Of a stretch of DNA of 18,588 bases, positions 1 to 7,485 are shown piece after piece; within the stretch, counting starts at the first letter, position 1, and every line of letters begins with the position of its first letter. The notes beneath the pieces are model-generated. The model was not told the origin of the DNA. It made no database searches and saw only the letters and a program-made list of their open reading frames with translations. The stretch spans positions 1 through 18,588 of the forward strand of contig CALPSU020000011.1 of assembly GCA_943326315.2 (NCBI GenBank). Reading direction: 5' to 3'. A program made the translations under genes and the position numbers. This DNA is from Chryseobacterium gleum (GTDB taxonomy: Bacteria; Bacteroidota; Bacteroidia; Flavobacteriales_D; Crocinitomicaceae).

Positions 1-57
1 ATATTAGCATCAATTGTATGGTTATTAATGGGTAAGAATAATGGAGTAACTAATTAA
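1..57 (+). CDS. Possible C-terminal end of an unidentified membrane protein (partial)
   Basis: The frame starting at base 1 stays open for 18 codons and ends at TAA (55-57). It encodes a hydrophobic stretch (ILASIVWLLM) followed by a short polar tail (GKNNGVTN), which would suit the last transmembrane helix and cytoplasmic tail of a membrane protein entering from the left. It would overlap the stop codon of the convergent peptidase gene by a few bases. The fragment is too short to identify, and a chance open frame is a real alternative. Confidence 0.3.
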   Translation: MLASIVWLLMGKNNGVTN

Positions 58-949
58 ACTCTAATTTTCCACCAGCATTATCAACAACAAAACCAACATC
101 ACTACCCAAAACTAATGCTTGATTATTATCTTGATGACCAGCAGGAAATTCAAATGCAATTGGGATCTTTCTAAATTGAAAATGTTCTAAAATTATTTCT
201 TCATACGTTTTTCCAAAAGGAATAGCGGTGTCTTTCATGTCTGTCATTCCACCAACAATCAATCCTGAAATTTGTTCAAGAATCCCCGCTTTTTTAAATG
301 CAAAAAACATTCTATCAAGATGGTACAATTGTTCGGAAAGATCTTCAATAAATAATATAGAATTTGCATAATCAACTTCATCGTCTGTTCCAAGCAAGCT
401 GTATAAAATTGAAAGATTACCTCCTACTAATCGACCTTTTGCTTCGCCAGATTTATTCCATTTAGAAAAGGGAGATTCGACGGTGTAAGATTCATTTTTT
501 AATGCTTTCAGAAGGGTAGAAAGTGAATCTTCGGTATTGGATGAAAAATTCAAAGGCATAGTTGCATGGATGCTTTTCAATTCGAAATTCTGCATGCGTT
601 GATGAAAAACGGTTACATCACTAAATCCTACGATCCATTTTGGGTCTCGAATTATGCTTGCCCATTGAAGGGTGTCAACAATTCTTACACAACCATAACC
701 GCCTCTTGCACAAACAATTGCTTTAACTTCAGGATTGTCAATACCTTCCTGAAAATCAATCATACGTTCGTAATCAGTACCTGAAAAATAATGATGTTCA
801 CCTAAACAATGCTTACTTATTTGAACTCGAAATCCATTTTTTTCAAAATAACTTTTGGCAAATTCTATACATTCAATGTCAATTGATTTAGCAGGAGCAG
901 TGATATATATTAAATCTCCCGGAAGTAGCGCTGGAATTGTTGTGTTCAT
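50..949 (-). CDS. LD-carboxypeptidase-like serine peptidase (family S66)
   Basis: The 299-residue protein belongs to peptidase family S66, whose best-known member (LdcA) removes the terminal D-Ala from the peptidoglycan tetrapeptide during cytoplasmic wall recycling. The sequence shows the N-terminal GDLIYITAPA motif, an RGGYG motif near residues 82-86, the nucleophile Ser110 in GFSD, Glu202 in IEDLSEQ and His272 in GHQDN, which together form the expected Ser-Glu-His triad. There is no signal peptide, consistent with a cytoplasmic enzyme. I chose the ATG at 949 because homology begins there (MNTTIPALLPGD). The frame is open upstream to 1027, but that extension would overlap tadA and is not family-like. 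It diverges from tadA across 39 bp. Some S66 members cleave other substrates (microcin C, for example), so LdcA function is probable but not proven. Confidence 0.88.
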   Translation of the reverse strand: MNTTIPALLPGDLIYITAPAKSIDIECIEFAKSYFEKNGFRVQISKHCLGEHHYFSGTDYERMIDFQEGIDNPEVKAIVCARGGYGCVRIVDTLQWASIIRDPKWIVGFSDVTVFHQRMQNFELKSIHATMPLNFSSNTEDSLSTLLKALKNESYTVESPFSKWNKSGEAKGRLVGGNLSILYSLLGTDDEVDYANSILFIEDLSEQLYHLDRMFFAFKKAGILEQISGLIVGGMTDMKDTAIPFGKTYEEIILEHFQFRKIPIAFEFPAGHQDNNQALVLGSDVGFVVDNAGGKLEFN

Positions 950-975
950 AAGTTCAAATTTAGGAATTAAAATTT

Positions 976-983
976 TACTTTTA
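976..983 (+). promoter_or_regulatory. Candidate -7 element of tadA
   Basis: TACTTTTA matches the Bacteroidota -7 consensus TAnnTTTG at all but the last base. It ends 5 nt before the tadA ATG, so transcription would begin at or next to the start codon. I see no TTG at the expected -33 distance. The match is weak and rests on pattern only. Confidence 0.3.
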
Positions 984-988
984 CAAAT

Positions 989-1432
989 ATGATAACACCA
1001 TTCAATGATGAATATTATATGCGACAAGCATATATGGAAGCTGAGAAAGCGTTTTCAATGGGAGAAATTCCTGTTGGAGCAGTAGTTGTTGCGAATAACC
1101 AAGTGATAGCACGTTCTCATAATTTCACTGAAAAATTAAATGACGTAACCGCACATGCAGAAATTCAGGCAATTACAGCTGCTGCCGAATATTTAGGAGG
1201 TAAATACCTCAGTGGCTGCACGATGTATATTACATTAGAACCTTGCGTGATGTGTGCTGGCGCTTTGTATTGGTCTCAAATTGACAAAATTGTTTTTGCG
1301 GCAAGAGATGAAAAACGTGGAGCGGGTAGATTTAAAAATGAATTATACCACCCTAAAACATTAATTATTAATGGAATAATGGAAAAGGAGTGTAGCGATT
1401 TAATGAAGTTGTTTTTTGAGAATAAACGATAA
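989..1432 (+). CDS. tadA: tRNA-specific adenosine deaminase TadA
   Basis: TadA deaminates adenosine 34 to inosine in the anticodon of tRNA-Arg(ACG), allowing wobble decoding. The 147-residue protein has the full zinc-deaminase signature: His56 and catalytic Glu58 in TAHAEIQ, then Cys86 and Cys89 in LEPCVMC. The preceding NDVTAHAE and following AGALYWSQI segments are typical of TadA rather than of free cytosine or guanine deaminases, and the length is normal for the family. The ATG at 989 gives the usual flavobacterial N-terminus; an internal Met11 is a less likely start. It diverges from the S66 peptidase gene and is followed after 62 bp by a membrane-protein gene with its own candidate promoter, so it may be transcribed alone. 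Confidence 0.95.
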   Translation: MITPFNDEYYMRQAYMEAEKAFSMGEIPVGAVVVANNQVIARSHNFTEKLNDVTAHAEIQAITAAAEYLGGKYLSGCTMYITLEPCVMCAGALYWSQIDKIVFAARDEKRGAGRFKNELYHPKTLIINGIMEKECSDLMKLFFENKR

Positions 1433-1482
1433 TATTAAATCGAAGTTGTTATAAGTCTTATATAAAATATCTATAAAATTTA

Positions 1483-1490
1483 TATCTTCG
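1483..1490 (+). promoter_or_regulatory. Candidate -7 element of the DUF6427-like gene
   Basis: TATCTTCG differs from TAnnTTTG at one base and is identical to the -7 element proposed for ileS (12943-12950). It ends 4 nt before the GTG start. No -33 TTG is visible at 17-23 nt. If used, the transcript would be essentially leaderless. Confidence 0.4.
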
Positions 1491-1494
1491 TGTC

Positions 1495-2451
1495 GTGGTA
1501 AAATTATTTTTAAGTAATCGTTCGTTTGTTCAATTTCTATTGCCTTTGGTGGTAGTTATTTATATTTTTTTAAATCAGTTCACAAGTTATTATACTTATT
1601 CTGAAATTGCAAATTTTGGTTTTTGGGGAAATAAAGTTCAACTAGATACTGTTTCTTCTCAAGTTTTAGCAAGTTTAGTAATTATTGGAAATGCCATTTT
1701 TATTAATGCTGTTTTCAACTGGAATCAATTTCTAGAAAGAAATAGCTTTATGCCTTCTTTACTATACATTGTATTGATGAGCTCTTATCATTCATTTTAT
1801 CAACTAGATGGGTTACTTATTTCACATGCTTTTTTGATATTAAGTTTATACCAGTTATATTTTTTAAGACAAAATGAAGATGGTCGAAAAACTACTTTTA
1901 ATGCTGGTTTTTTTGCCGGTTTAGCAGCAACATTTCATCCGCCATTAATCGGTATTTTACCTTTCATTTTTTTTATGATTTGGAGTATTCGTCCATTTGT
2001 AATTCGTGAAGTTTTATTGTGTTTTCTAGGTTTTATTGTTCCACTTTTTTATGCAGGTTTTTATTTAATATATACAGGAACATCTATAAATTTAAGATTA
2101 CTCAAAACTTCTACAAATTATGAACGTCAACAGTTTGATTTTTTAGTAACATCTGGAATTTTTATTTTCTCATTATTATTAAGTCTTGTAAGTATTCAGG
2201 CACACATTCAAAAAAGTTCTATTCGTTTGAAAAAAATGACTCGAATTTTATGGTGGTTTGTGCTAGTTGGATTGATAATAGGTGGAATCGATTTTATATT
2301 ATTTAACCAGATTCAACGTTTCAGTTTGATTATGATTCCATTTTCTTTTTTCTTAACCTTCTCTTTTTCTCACAAAACATTGAGTTCTGTAGCGATAGGA
2401 TTGTTTTATGTAACCTTTCTTTACTCGTTATTAAAGTTTTTTCTTCTTTAG
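1495..2451 (+). CDS. Polytopic membrane protein, DUF6427-like
   Basis: This 318-residue protein is strongly hydrophobic, with about eight or nine predicted transmembrane segments (roughly residues 12-28, 55-72, 85-100, 108-122, 140-165, 172-195, 215-228, 250-270 and 275-317). The overall pattern, including a central AGLAATFHPPLIG-type loop and a phenylalanine-rich C-terminus, resembles the flavobacterial DUF6427 family of inner-membrane proteins, whose function is unknown. I infer this family from memory of its appearance, not from a search. The start is GTG at 1495, chosen because it is the first start in the frame and leaves a short charged N-terminus (MVKLFLSNR) before helix 1. It sits between tadA and purQ, with a hairpin downstream that could end its transcript. 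No catalytic motif is apparent. Confidence 0.75.
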   Translation: MVKLFLSNRSFVQFLLPLVVVIYIFLNQFTSYYTYSEIANFGFWGNKVQLDTVSSQVLASLVIIGNAIFINAVFNWNQFLERNSFMPSLLYIVLMSSYHSFYQLDGLLISHAFLILSLYQLYFLRQNEDGRKTTFNAGFFAGLAATFHPPLIGILPFIFFMIWSIRPFVIREVLLCFLGFIVPLFYAGFYLIYTGTSINLRLLKTSTNYERQQFDFLVTSGIFIFSLLLSLVSIQAHIQKSSIRLKKMTRILWWFVLVGLIIGGIDFILFNQIQRFSLIMIPFSFFLTFSFSHKTLSSVAIGLFYVTFLYSLLKFFLL

Positions 2452-2481
2452 ATTCAAGGTCTACAGAGCATCTTTATTCAT

Positions 2482-2519
2482 AGATATTGATCGCTCAGCA
2501 GCGAAGTTAACTAATATCT
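2482..2519 (+). terminator. Composite hairpin after the DUF6427-like gene
   Basis: The outer arms AGATATT (2482-2488) and AATATCT (2513-2519) are perfectly complementary. Inside lies a 5-bp stem TCGCT/AGCGA (2491-2495 with 2500-2504) around a CAGC loop. A short T run (2519-2522) follows the outer arm. The position 30 nt after the stop codon suits a transcription terminator, but the asymmetric internal loop (2 versus 8 nt) makes it imperfect, and it could equally be a small repeat or an RNA processing site. Confidence 0.4.
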
Positions 2520-2532
2520 TTTATCCAATTTC

Positions 2533-2566
2533 TTGTAGTCTTTTCTCTATTTATTTACTATTTTAG
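2533..2566 (+). promoter_or_regulatory. Candidate promoter of purQ-purD
   Basis: A TTG at 2533-2535 and TATTTTAG at 2559-2566 (one mismatch to TAnnTTTG) are separated by 23 nt, within the range for Bacteroidota promoters. Transcription would start near 2572 and leave a leader of about 50 nt. That leader contains a 6-bp hairpin, AAGGAA (2583-2588) with TTCCTT (2598-2603), followed by a T run. The motif match is modest. Confidence 0.35.
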
Positions 2567-2620
2567 CAGCTTGAAATAAGATAAGGAAGAATAATTTTTC
2601 CTTTTTAAAATTTTTATTAT

Positions 2621-3307
2621 ATGAAATTTGGTGTAGTTACTTTTCCTGGGTCAAACTGTGATGAGGACATGATATATGTTCTAGAAAACATCTTGGATCA
2701 ACAAGTTGAAAAATTATGGCATAAAGATACCGACTTAAAAGGGGTTGATTTTGTTGTGCTACCTGGAGGATTCTCTTATGGAGATTATTTGCGTTCAGGT
2801 GCTATAGCTAAACTTTCTCCAATTATGGGCGAGGTTATTAAACACGCAAATAAGGGTGGATATGTAATGGGAATTTGTAACGGTTTTCAAATTTTGACAG
2901 AGTCGGGTTTATTGGATGGAGCTTTATTGCATAACAATCAACAAAAATTTATTTGTAAAAATACTTTTATAAAGGCAGCTTCTGAATCTTCAGCTATAAC
3001 GAAAGGTTTGGATTTTAATAAATCGTATAAAATTCCGATCGCTCATGGTGAAGGAAGATTTTACGCACCTGAGGATATGCTTAAAAAGATACAAGATAAT
3101 GATCAAATAATTTTTAATTATTGTTCTGCAGATGGTCAAATAGATGAAGAATCTAATCCAAATGGATCTTTACTTAATATCGCAGGTATTGCAAACGCAG
3201 GTAAAAATGTATTTGGAATGATGCCCCATCCAGAAAGAGCAGCAGATCATTTATTAGCGAATGAAGATGGAAAAGCAATTTTCGAATCTCTTTTGAAGTA
3301 CTGTTAA
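2621..3307 (+). CDS. purQ: Phosphoribosylformylglycinamidine synthase, glutaminase subunit PurQ
   Basis: PurQ hydrolyses glutamine and channels ammonia to PurL for the conversion of FGAR to FGAM, the fourth step of de novo purine synthesis. The 228-residue protein is a stand-alone class I glutamine amidotransferase. It shows the N-terminal VVTFPGSNCDED segment, the oxyanion region PGGFSYGDYLRSGA (residues 48-61), nucleophile Cys86 in GICNGFQ, and His203/Glu205 in PHPERA, completing the Cys-His-Glu triad. Length is normal for the separate-subunit form, which works with a short PurL and PurS; neither lies in this window. purD follows 49 bp downstream on the same strand and is probably cotranscribed. 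Confidence 0.95.
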   Translation: MKFGVVTFPGSNCDEDMIYVLENILDQQVEKLWHKDTDLKGVDFVVLPGGFSYGDYLRSGAIAKLSPIMGEVIKHANKGGYVMGICNGFQILTESGLLDGALLHNNQQKFICKNTFIKAASESSAITKGLDFNKSYKIPIAHGEGRFYAPEDMLKKIQDNDQIIFNYCSADGQIDEESNPNGSLLNIAGIANAGKNVFGMMPHPERAADHLLANEDGKAIFESLLKYC

Positions 3308-3356
3308 GTAAGAGTAATACGATTAAATAATTATTGATAAAACATTTAAAAAATAG

Positions 3357-4631
3357 ATGAGAGTATTACTTCTAGGATCAGGTGGTAGAGAACACGCATT
3401 TGCATGGAAAATGGCTCAAAGTTCAAGTTTGGAAGAGCTATTTATAGCTCCAGGAAATGCAGGAACTCGAGCTCATGGGACAAATGTTGATATGGATACA
3501 ACTGATTTTGAGGCGGTAAAATCTTTCGTGCTTGAGAAGAAAATCAATATGGTTGTTGTTGGACCAGAAGATTTATTAGTTTTGGGAATTCATGATTTCT
3601 TCTTGGCAGATGATCAATTAAAAAATATTCCTGTTATAGGTCCTGATAAAGAAGGAGCCCAATTAGAAGGTAGCAAAGATTTTTCTAAGAAATTTATGGC
3701 GCGTCATAATATTCCAACTGCGAAATATGCGACTTTTACAAAAGATACTTTAGAAGAAGGATATACATTTTTAGAATCATTGAAACCTCCTTTTGTTTTA
3801 AAAGCAGATGGATTATGTGCTGGAAAAGGCGTTCTTATTTTAGACACATTAAAGGAGGCAAAAGCTGAATTAAAAAACATGCTTGCAGATGCTAAATTTG
3901 GTGAAGCAAGTTCTAGAGTTGTAATTGAACAATTTTTAAAAGGAATAGAATTATCTATGTTTGTAATAACAGACGGAGATTCCTATAAGATATTACCTGA
4001 AGCAAAAGATTATAAACGTATTGGAGAAGGCGATGTAGGTTTAAATACTGGAGGAATGGGTGCAATCTCACCAGTACCATTTGCAGATGCTACTTTTAAA
4101 GAAAAGATTAAAAATCAAATTATTATTCCAACAGTTAAAGGTTTGAAAGCTGAAGGAATAGTATATAAAGGGTTTATTTTCTTCGGCTTAATAAGCGTTA
4201 AAGGAGAGCCTTATGTAATTGAATATAATTGTAGAATGGGTGATCCAGAAACAGAAGTTGTGATTCCTCGTTTAAAATCAGATCTTTTGGATTTATTTGA
4301 AGGTGTAGCTTCTGGAACTCTTTCAGAAAGAGATGTTTTATTCGACGATAGATCTGCTTGTACAGTTATGATGGTTTCAGGAGGATATCCAGAGGCTTTT
4401 GAAAAAGGGAAGCAAATTTATGGTTTAAATGCTGTGACAGATAGTTTAATCTTTCACGCTGGAACAAGTGCAGATGGACCTGCGGTGATGTCTAACGGAG
4501 GTAGAGTTTTAACGATTACTTCTTTTGGAAAAGATTTAAATGTCGCCTTGAAAAGATCCTACGAAACAGCTGAAAAAATCGAATTTGAAAACTCTTATTA
4601 TAGGTCAGATATTGGATTTGATGTCGTATAA
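3357..4631 (+). CDS. purD: Phosphoribosylamine--glycine ligase PurD (GAR synthetase)
   Basis: PurD joins glycine to phosphoribosylamine with ATP, the second step of de novo purine synthesis. The 424-residue protein begins MRVLLLGSGGREHAFAWK, the classic GARS N-terminal signature. A GPEDLLVLGI segment follows in the N domain, then an ATP-grasp fold from about residue 105 with FVLKADGLCAGKGV and LNTGGMGAISPVP. The metal and substrate-binding motif EYNCRMGDPETE lies around residues 287-298, and the C domain includes a VMMVSGGYP segment. Length and motif order are normal and nothing is missing. It follows purQ by 49 bp with no recognisable promoter, so one purQ-purD transcript is likely. The next gene starts 30 bp downstream and may be read through. 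Confidence 0.96.
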   Translation: MRVLLLGSGGREHAFAWKMAQSSSLEELFIAPGNAGTRAHGTNVDMDTTDFEAVKSFVLEKKINMVVVGPEDLLVLGIHDFFLADDQLKNIPVIGPDKEGAQLEGSKDFSKKFMARHNIPTAKYATFTKDTLEEGYTFLESLKPPFVLKADGLCAGKGVLILDTLKEAKAELKNMLADAKFGEASSRVVIEQFLKGIELSMFVITDGDSYKILPEAKDYKRIGEGDVGLNTGGMGAISPVPFADATFKEKIKNQIIIPTVKGLKAEGIVYKGFIFFGLISVKGEPYVIEYNCRMGDPETEVVIPRLKSDLLDLFEGVASGTLSERDVLFDDRSACTVMMVSGGYPEAFEKGKQIYGLNAVTDSLIFHAGTSADGPAVMSNGGRVLTITSFGKDLNVALKRSYETAEKIEFENSYYRSDIGFDVV

Positions 4632-4661
4632 TTTAATTTATATCAAGAAGTAAGAACATAG

Positions 4662-5915
4662 ATGGACCCCGAACTGATAGTTATTATTTCAACACTTTTG
4701 TTTTCTGCATTTTTTTCTGGAATGGAGATAGCATTTATGTCTTCAAACCGTTTAAAAGTTGAAATGGATCGTTCAAAAGGGACAATCAACGGACGTATTC
4801 TAGGAGTTTTTTATAAAGATGAATCTCATTTTATTGCAATGTTACTTTTGGCAAATAATGCCTCATTAGTAATATTTGGTATATCAGCTGCCAATTTATT
4901 GAATCCTGTTATTGAGTCTTGGGGAATTGCTAGCGAAGGAGTTATACTTCTTTGTCAAACTATTATTTCAACATTATTGGTTTTAATTACTGCTGAATTT
5001 CTTCCAAAAGCATTGGTTCAAATTAATCCTAATGGATTTTTAAAATTTGCATCTTTTCCAATGATTGTTATGCATTGGATTCTCTATGTTCCTACACAAT
5101 TTGTAATGTTCTTAAGTAATGGTGTTTTGCGATTATTAAAAACAAGCGGAGACACAACTGAAAAAGTATTTTCTAAAATCGATTTAGAGCATTATGTTCA
5201 AGATCTAAGTGGAAGAATAAAAGAAGAGCAAGACTTCGGTAATGAAATGCAAATATTACAAAATGCGCTTGATTTTTCTAGTTTAAAGGCTAGAGATTGT
5301 ATGATTCCAAGAACGGAAATTATAGCTATAGACGTTGAAAAGGATATTAATGATTTGAAAGCCCTTTTTATAAGCCAACGACTTTCTAAAATTCTTATTT
5401 ATAGAAATAATATCGATAATATTATTGGCTATGTTCATTCTTTTGAAATGTTTAAACGGCCAACATCTATTAAACAAATAATGCTTCCAATTGCATTTGT
5501 GCCTGAAGCAATTCCTGGTAAAGAAATATTAGAAATGTTTACTAAGCAATCCGGAAATATTGCTGTAGTTGTTGATGAATATGGTGGTACGGCTGGTATG
5601 ATTACAATTGAAGATGTAATTGAAGAAATTTTCGGCGAAATTGATGATGAACACGATGTTGAAGAATTACTAGAAGAAAAAATTTCCGAGAAGGAATATC
5701 TTTTTTCAGGACGTATGGATATTGATTATATTAATGAAACCTATAATCTTTCATTGGCCGATTCTGAACAGTATGAAACACTTGCTGGATTAATTATTCA
5801 TACTTTAGAATCCATTCCAGAATCTGGGACTAAGGTTGATCTTGAAAAATATAATTTGATCATTGAGCAAGTTAGTGATCGTAAAATAGAAGCGGTAAGA
5901 ATACTTATAAAGTAG
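4662..5915 (+). CDS. HlyC/CorC-type membrane protein with CNNM, CBS-pair and CorC domains
   Basis: The 417-residue protein has the three-part architecture of the CNNM/CorC family, which is linked to magnesium or other cation transport. An N-terminal CNNM (DUF21) domain of about four membrane segments (roughly residues 4-24, 57-78, 90-115 and 125-152) includes FFSGMEIAFMS and ITAEFLPKAL. A CBS pair spans about residues 205-330, with CMIPRTEI near 212 and VVDEYGGTAGMITIEDV near 305. An acidic linker then leads to a C-terminal CorC_HlyC domain (about 340-417). The flavobacterial gliding gene gldE encodes the same architecture, but it usually sits beside gldD, ssb or mutY, which are absent here, so I do not assign that symbol. 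The next gene begins 10 bp downstream, suggesting an operon. Confidence 0.88.
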   Translation: MDPELIVIISTLLFSAFFSGMEIAFMSSNRLKVEMDRSKGTINGRILGVFYKDESHFIAMLLLANNASLVIFGISAANLLNPVIESWGIASEGVILLCQTIISTLLVLITAEFLPKALVQINPNGFLKFASFPMIVMHWILYVPTQFVMFLSNGVLRLLKTSGDTTEKVFSKIDLEHYVQDLSGRIKEEQDFGNEMQILQNALDFSSLKARDCMIPRTEIIAIDVEKDINDLKALFISQRLSKILIYRNNIDNIIGYVHSFEMFKRPTSIKQIMLPIAFVPEAIPGKEILEMFTKQSGNIAVVVDEYGGTAGMITIEDVIEEIFGEIDDEHDVEELLEEKISEKEYLFSGRMDIDYINETYNLSLADSEQYETLAGLIIHTLESIPESGTKVDLEKYNLIIEQVSDRKIEAVRILIK

Positions 5916-5925
5916 AAATTATTCT

Positions 5926-6819
5926 ATGTTAAAATTTATCCGAGTTTTTATTTGCTTATTTATTTTAGCCATTCCTTTTAATTCGGTATACGCCCAAAAA
6001 AAACGCATTGATAAATTACCTAAAGAATTAGAAGAAATTTCGGGTCTCGTTTTTTTAAATGATACAATTTTGATTAGTCATAATGACGGCGGACACTTAC
6101 CAATATTATATTTTTTGAATTTAAAAGGGAAAGAAATTCATAGAGTAATAGTTGATGGTGCTACAAATATTGACTGGGAAGACATTGCATTTGATGGAAA
6201 AGGCTTTTTATATGTTGGGGATATTGGAAACAATGATAATGCTAGAAAAGATTTATGTATTTATAAAATCAATACAAAGGGAATATTAAAAAAGGAAACC
6301 GTTAAAGCAGATAAAATAAATATTAGTTACTCTGAACAAAACTCATTTCCTGAAGCAAAACCCACTAGATATTTTGATGCTGAAGGCATGGCTTTTTTAA
6401 ATGATTCTCTTTATATTTTTACTAAATGTCGTACAGAACCGTTTACAGGAAAATCATATGTATATAAAATTCCTACAAAAGCAGGGACTTATAAATTAGT
6501 GAAACAATTTGAACTTTTTTTAGGTAAAGATGGTTGGTATAAAGATTCAGCAACAGCAGCGGAAATAAGAGAAAATAAATGTTATATTTTAACCTATAAT
6601 CGTTTAATACTTTATACTATTGAAGACGGAAAATTTAAATTTTCTAGAAATATTTTATTAGCACCTATTTCCCAAGTTGAATCTGTTGCTGTGAATTCAA
6701 AAGGTGAAGTTTATATTGCCGATGAAAAGCAAAAGTTTCTTGGAGGAGGAAATCTTTATAAAGTAAAAACAGATAAAATCCGAAAAGTTAAAAAGAAAAA
6801 TAAATCTAATAAAAAATGA
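5926..6819 (+). CDS. Secreted protein of unknown function, beta-propeller-like
   Basis: I do not recognise a specific family with confidence. The 297-residue protein starts with a clear Sec signal peptide (KFIR, then a hydrophobic core, likely cleaved after Ala23 in VYA before QKKR), so the mature protein should be periplasmic or surface-exposed. There is no lipobox after the core. The body has several short beta-rich repeats with aspartate/glycine turns (ISHNDGGHLP, NIDWEDIAFDG, LYVGDIGNNDNAR, YFDAEGMAFLNDS, VNSKGEVYIADE), a pattern typical of beta-propeller or SdiA-regulated-like proteins. The C-terminus is very lysine-rich (KVKKKNKSNKK). The stop codon overlaps the start of the HAD gene in an ATGA, indicating translational coupling. 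A role beside the upstream CorC-type protein or downstream phosphatase cannot be inferred. Confidence 0.75.
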   Translation: MLKFIRVFICLFILAIPFNSVYAQKKRIDKLPKELEEISGLVFLNDTILISHNDGGHLPILYFLNLKGKEIHRVIVDGATNIDWEDIAFDGKGFLYVGDIGNNDNARKDLCIYKINTKGILKKETVKADKINISYSEQNSFPEAKPTRYFDAEGMAFLNDSLYIFTKCRTEPFTGKSYVYKIPTKAGTYKLVKQFELFLGKDGWYKDSATAAEIRENKCYILTYNRLILYTIEDGKFKFSRNILLAPISQVESVAVNSKGEVYIADEKQKFLGGGNLYKVKTDKIRKVKKKNKSNKK

Positions 6820-7481
6820 AGTTAAGTATTTCCTCTTTTTCTGCTGTAATTTTTGACATGGACGGTGTTTTAATAGATTCTGAGCCATTGTGGAAGATTG
6901 CTATGGAGGAAGTTTTTAAATCAGTTGGATGCCCTCTTACACGTCAAGACTTTCAGAAAACAGTTGGGCTTCGCTTAGATGAGGTTATTGAATATTGGTA
7001 TGAACACACCGGATGGCTTCATAAAACACCAAAAGAAGTTGAGAGCGCAATTGTCCAAAAAATGATTGAATTGTTAAAAGCGAATGGAACGCCTTTAAAA
7101 GGTGTTATCGAAACACTTGATTATTTGAAAACCAATGGAAAAAAAATAGGACTAGCAACTTCTTCTTACTCTGTTTTAATTGATACTGTTTTAGATGTTC
7201 TTGAAATTAGAAATTATTTCGATTTTACCCATTCTGCAGAAGATGAAACGCATGGAAAACCACATCCAGCAGTTTATTTAACTGTTGCAAATAAATTAAA
7301 TACGCAACCTAAGAATTGTTTGGTAATTGAAGATTCATTAAATGGAATCATCTCAGGAAAAGCAGCTCGAATGAAAGTTGTTTGTATACCTGAAAAAACG
7401 CATACCCCAGAGCCAAAATTAAGTTTAGCGGATTTTCAATTCGATGATATGCTTTTATTTTTGAATCATATAAATCATTGA
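6816..7481 (+). CDS. hxpB: HAD-superfamily phosphatase, HxpB/YniC-like
   Basis: This 221-residue protein is a HAD subfamily IA hydrolase close in pattern to E. coli YniC/HxpB, which dephosphorylates 2-deoxyglucose-6-phosphate and hexitol phosphates. All four motifs are present: Asp14/Asp16 in FDMDGVLIDSEPLW, Thr115/Ser116 in LATSSYS, Lys148 in HGKPHPAVY, and Glu172/Asp173 in VIEDSLNGI. The helical cap lies between residues 20 and 90, with the HxpB-like TVGLRLDEVIEYWY segment. A beta-phosphoglucomutase-type activity is the main alternative, since both share the fold and the substrate cannot be read from motifs. The ATG overlaps the TGA of the preceding gene (4 bp), and truA begins 4 bp downstream, so it is firmly inside an operon. 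Confidence 0.85.
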   Translation: MKLSISSFSAVIFDMDGVLIDSEPLWKIAMEEVFKSVGCPLTRQDFQKTVGLRLDEVIEYWYEHTGWLHKTPKEVESAIVQKMIELLKANGTPLKGVIETLDYLKTNGKKIGLATSSYSVLIDTVLDVLEIRNYFDFTHSAEDETHGKPHPAVYLTVANKLNTQPKNCLVIEDSLNGIISGKAARMKVVCIPEKTHTPEPKLSLADFQFDDMLLFLNHINH

Positions 7482-7485
7482 TTTA

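Noticed and set aside
950..1027. N-terminal extension of the S66 peptidase by 26 residues to an ATG at 1027
   Set aside because: It would overlap tadA by 39 bp and is not part of the family; homology starts at the ATG at 949.
2452..2620. Purine or PRPP riboswitch upstream of purQ
   Set aside because: I could find no three-way junction or conserved aptamer core, only two small hairpins.
4662..5915. Assignment as gliding protein GldE
   Set aside because: The architecture fits, but the usual neighbours (gldD, ssb, mutY) are missing and paralogues with the same domains are common in Flavobacteriales.
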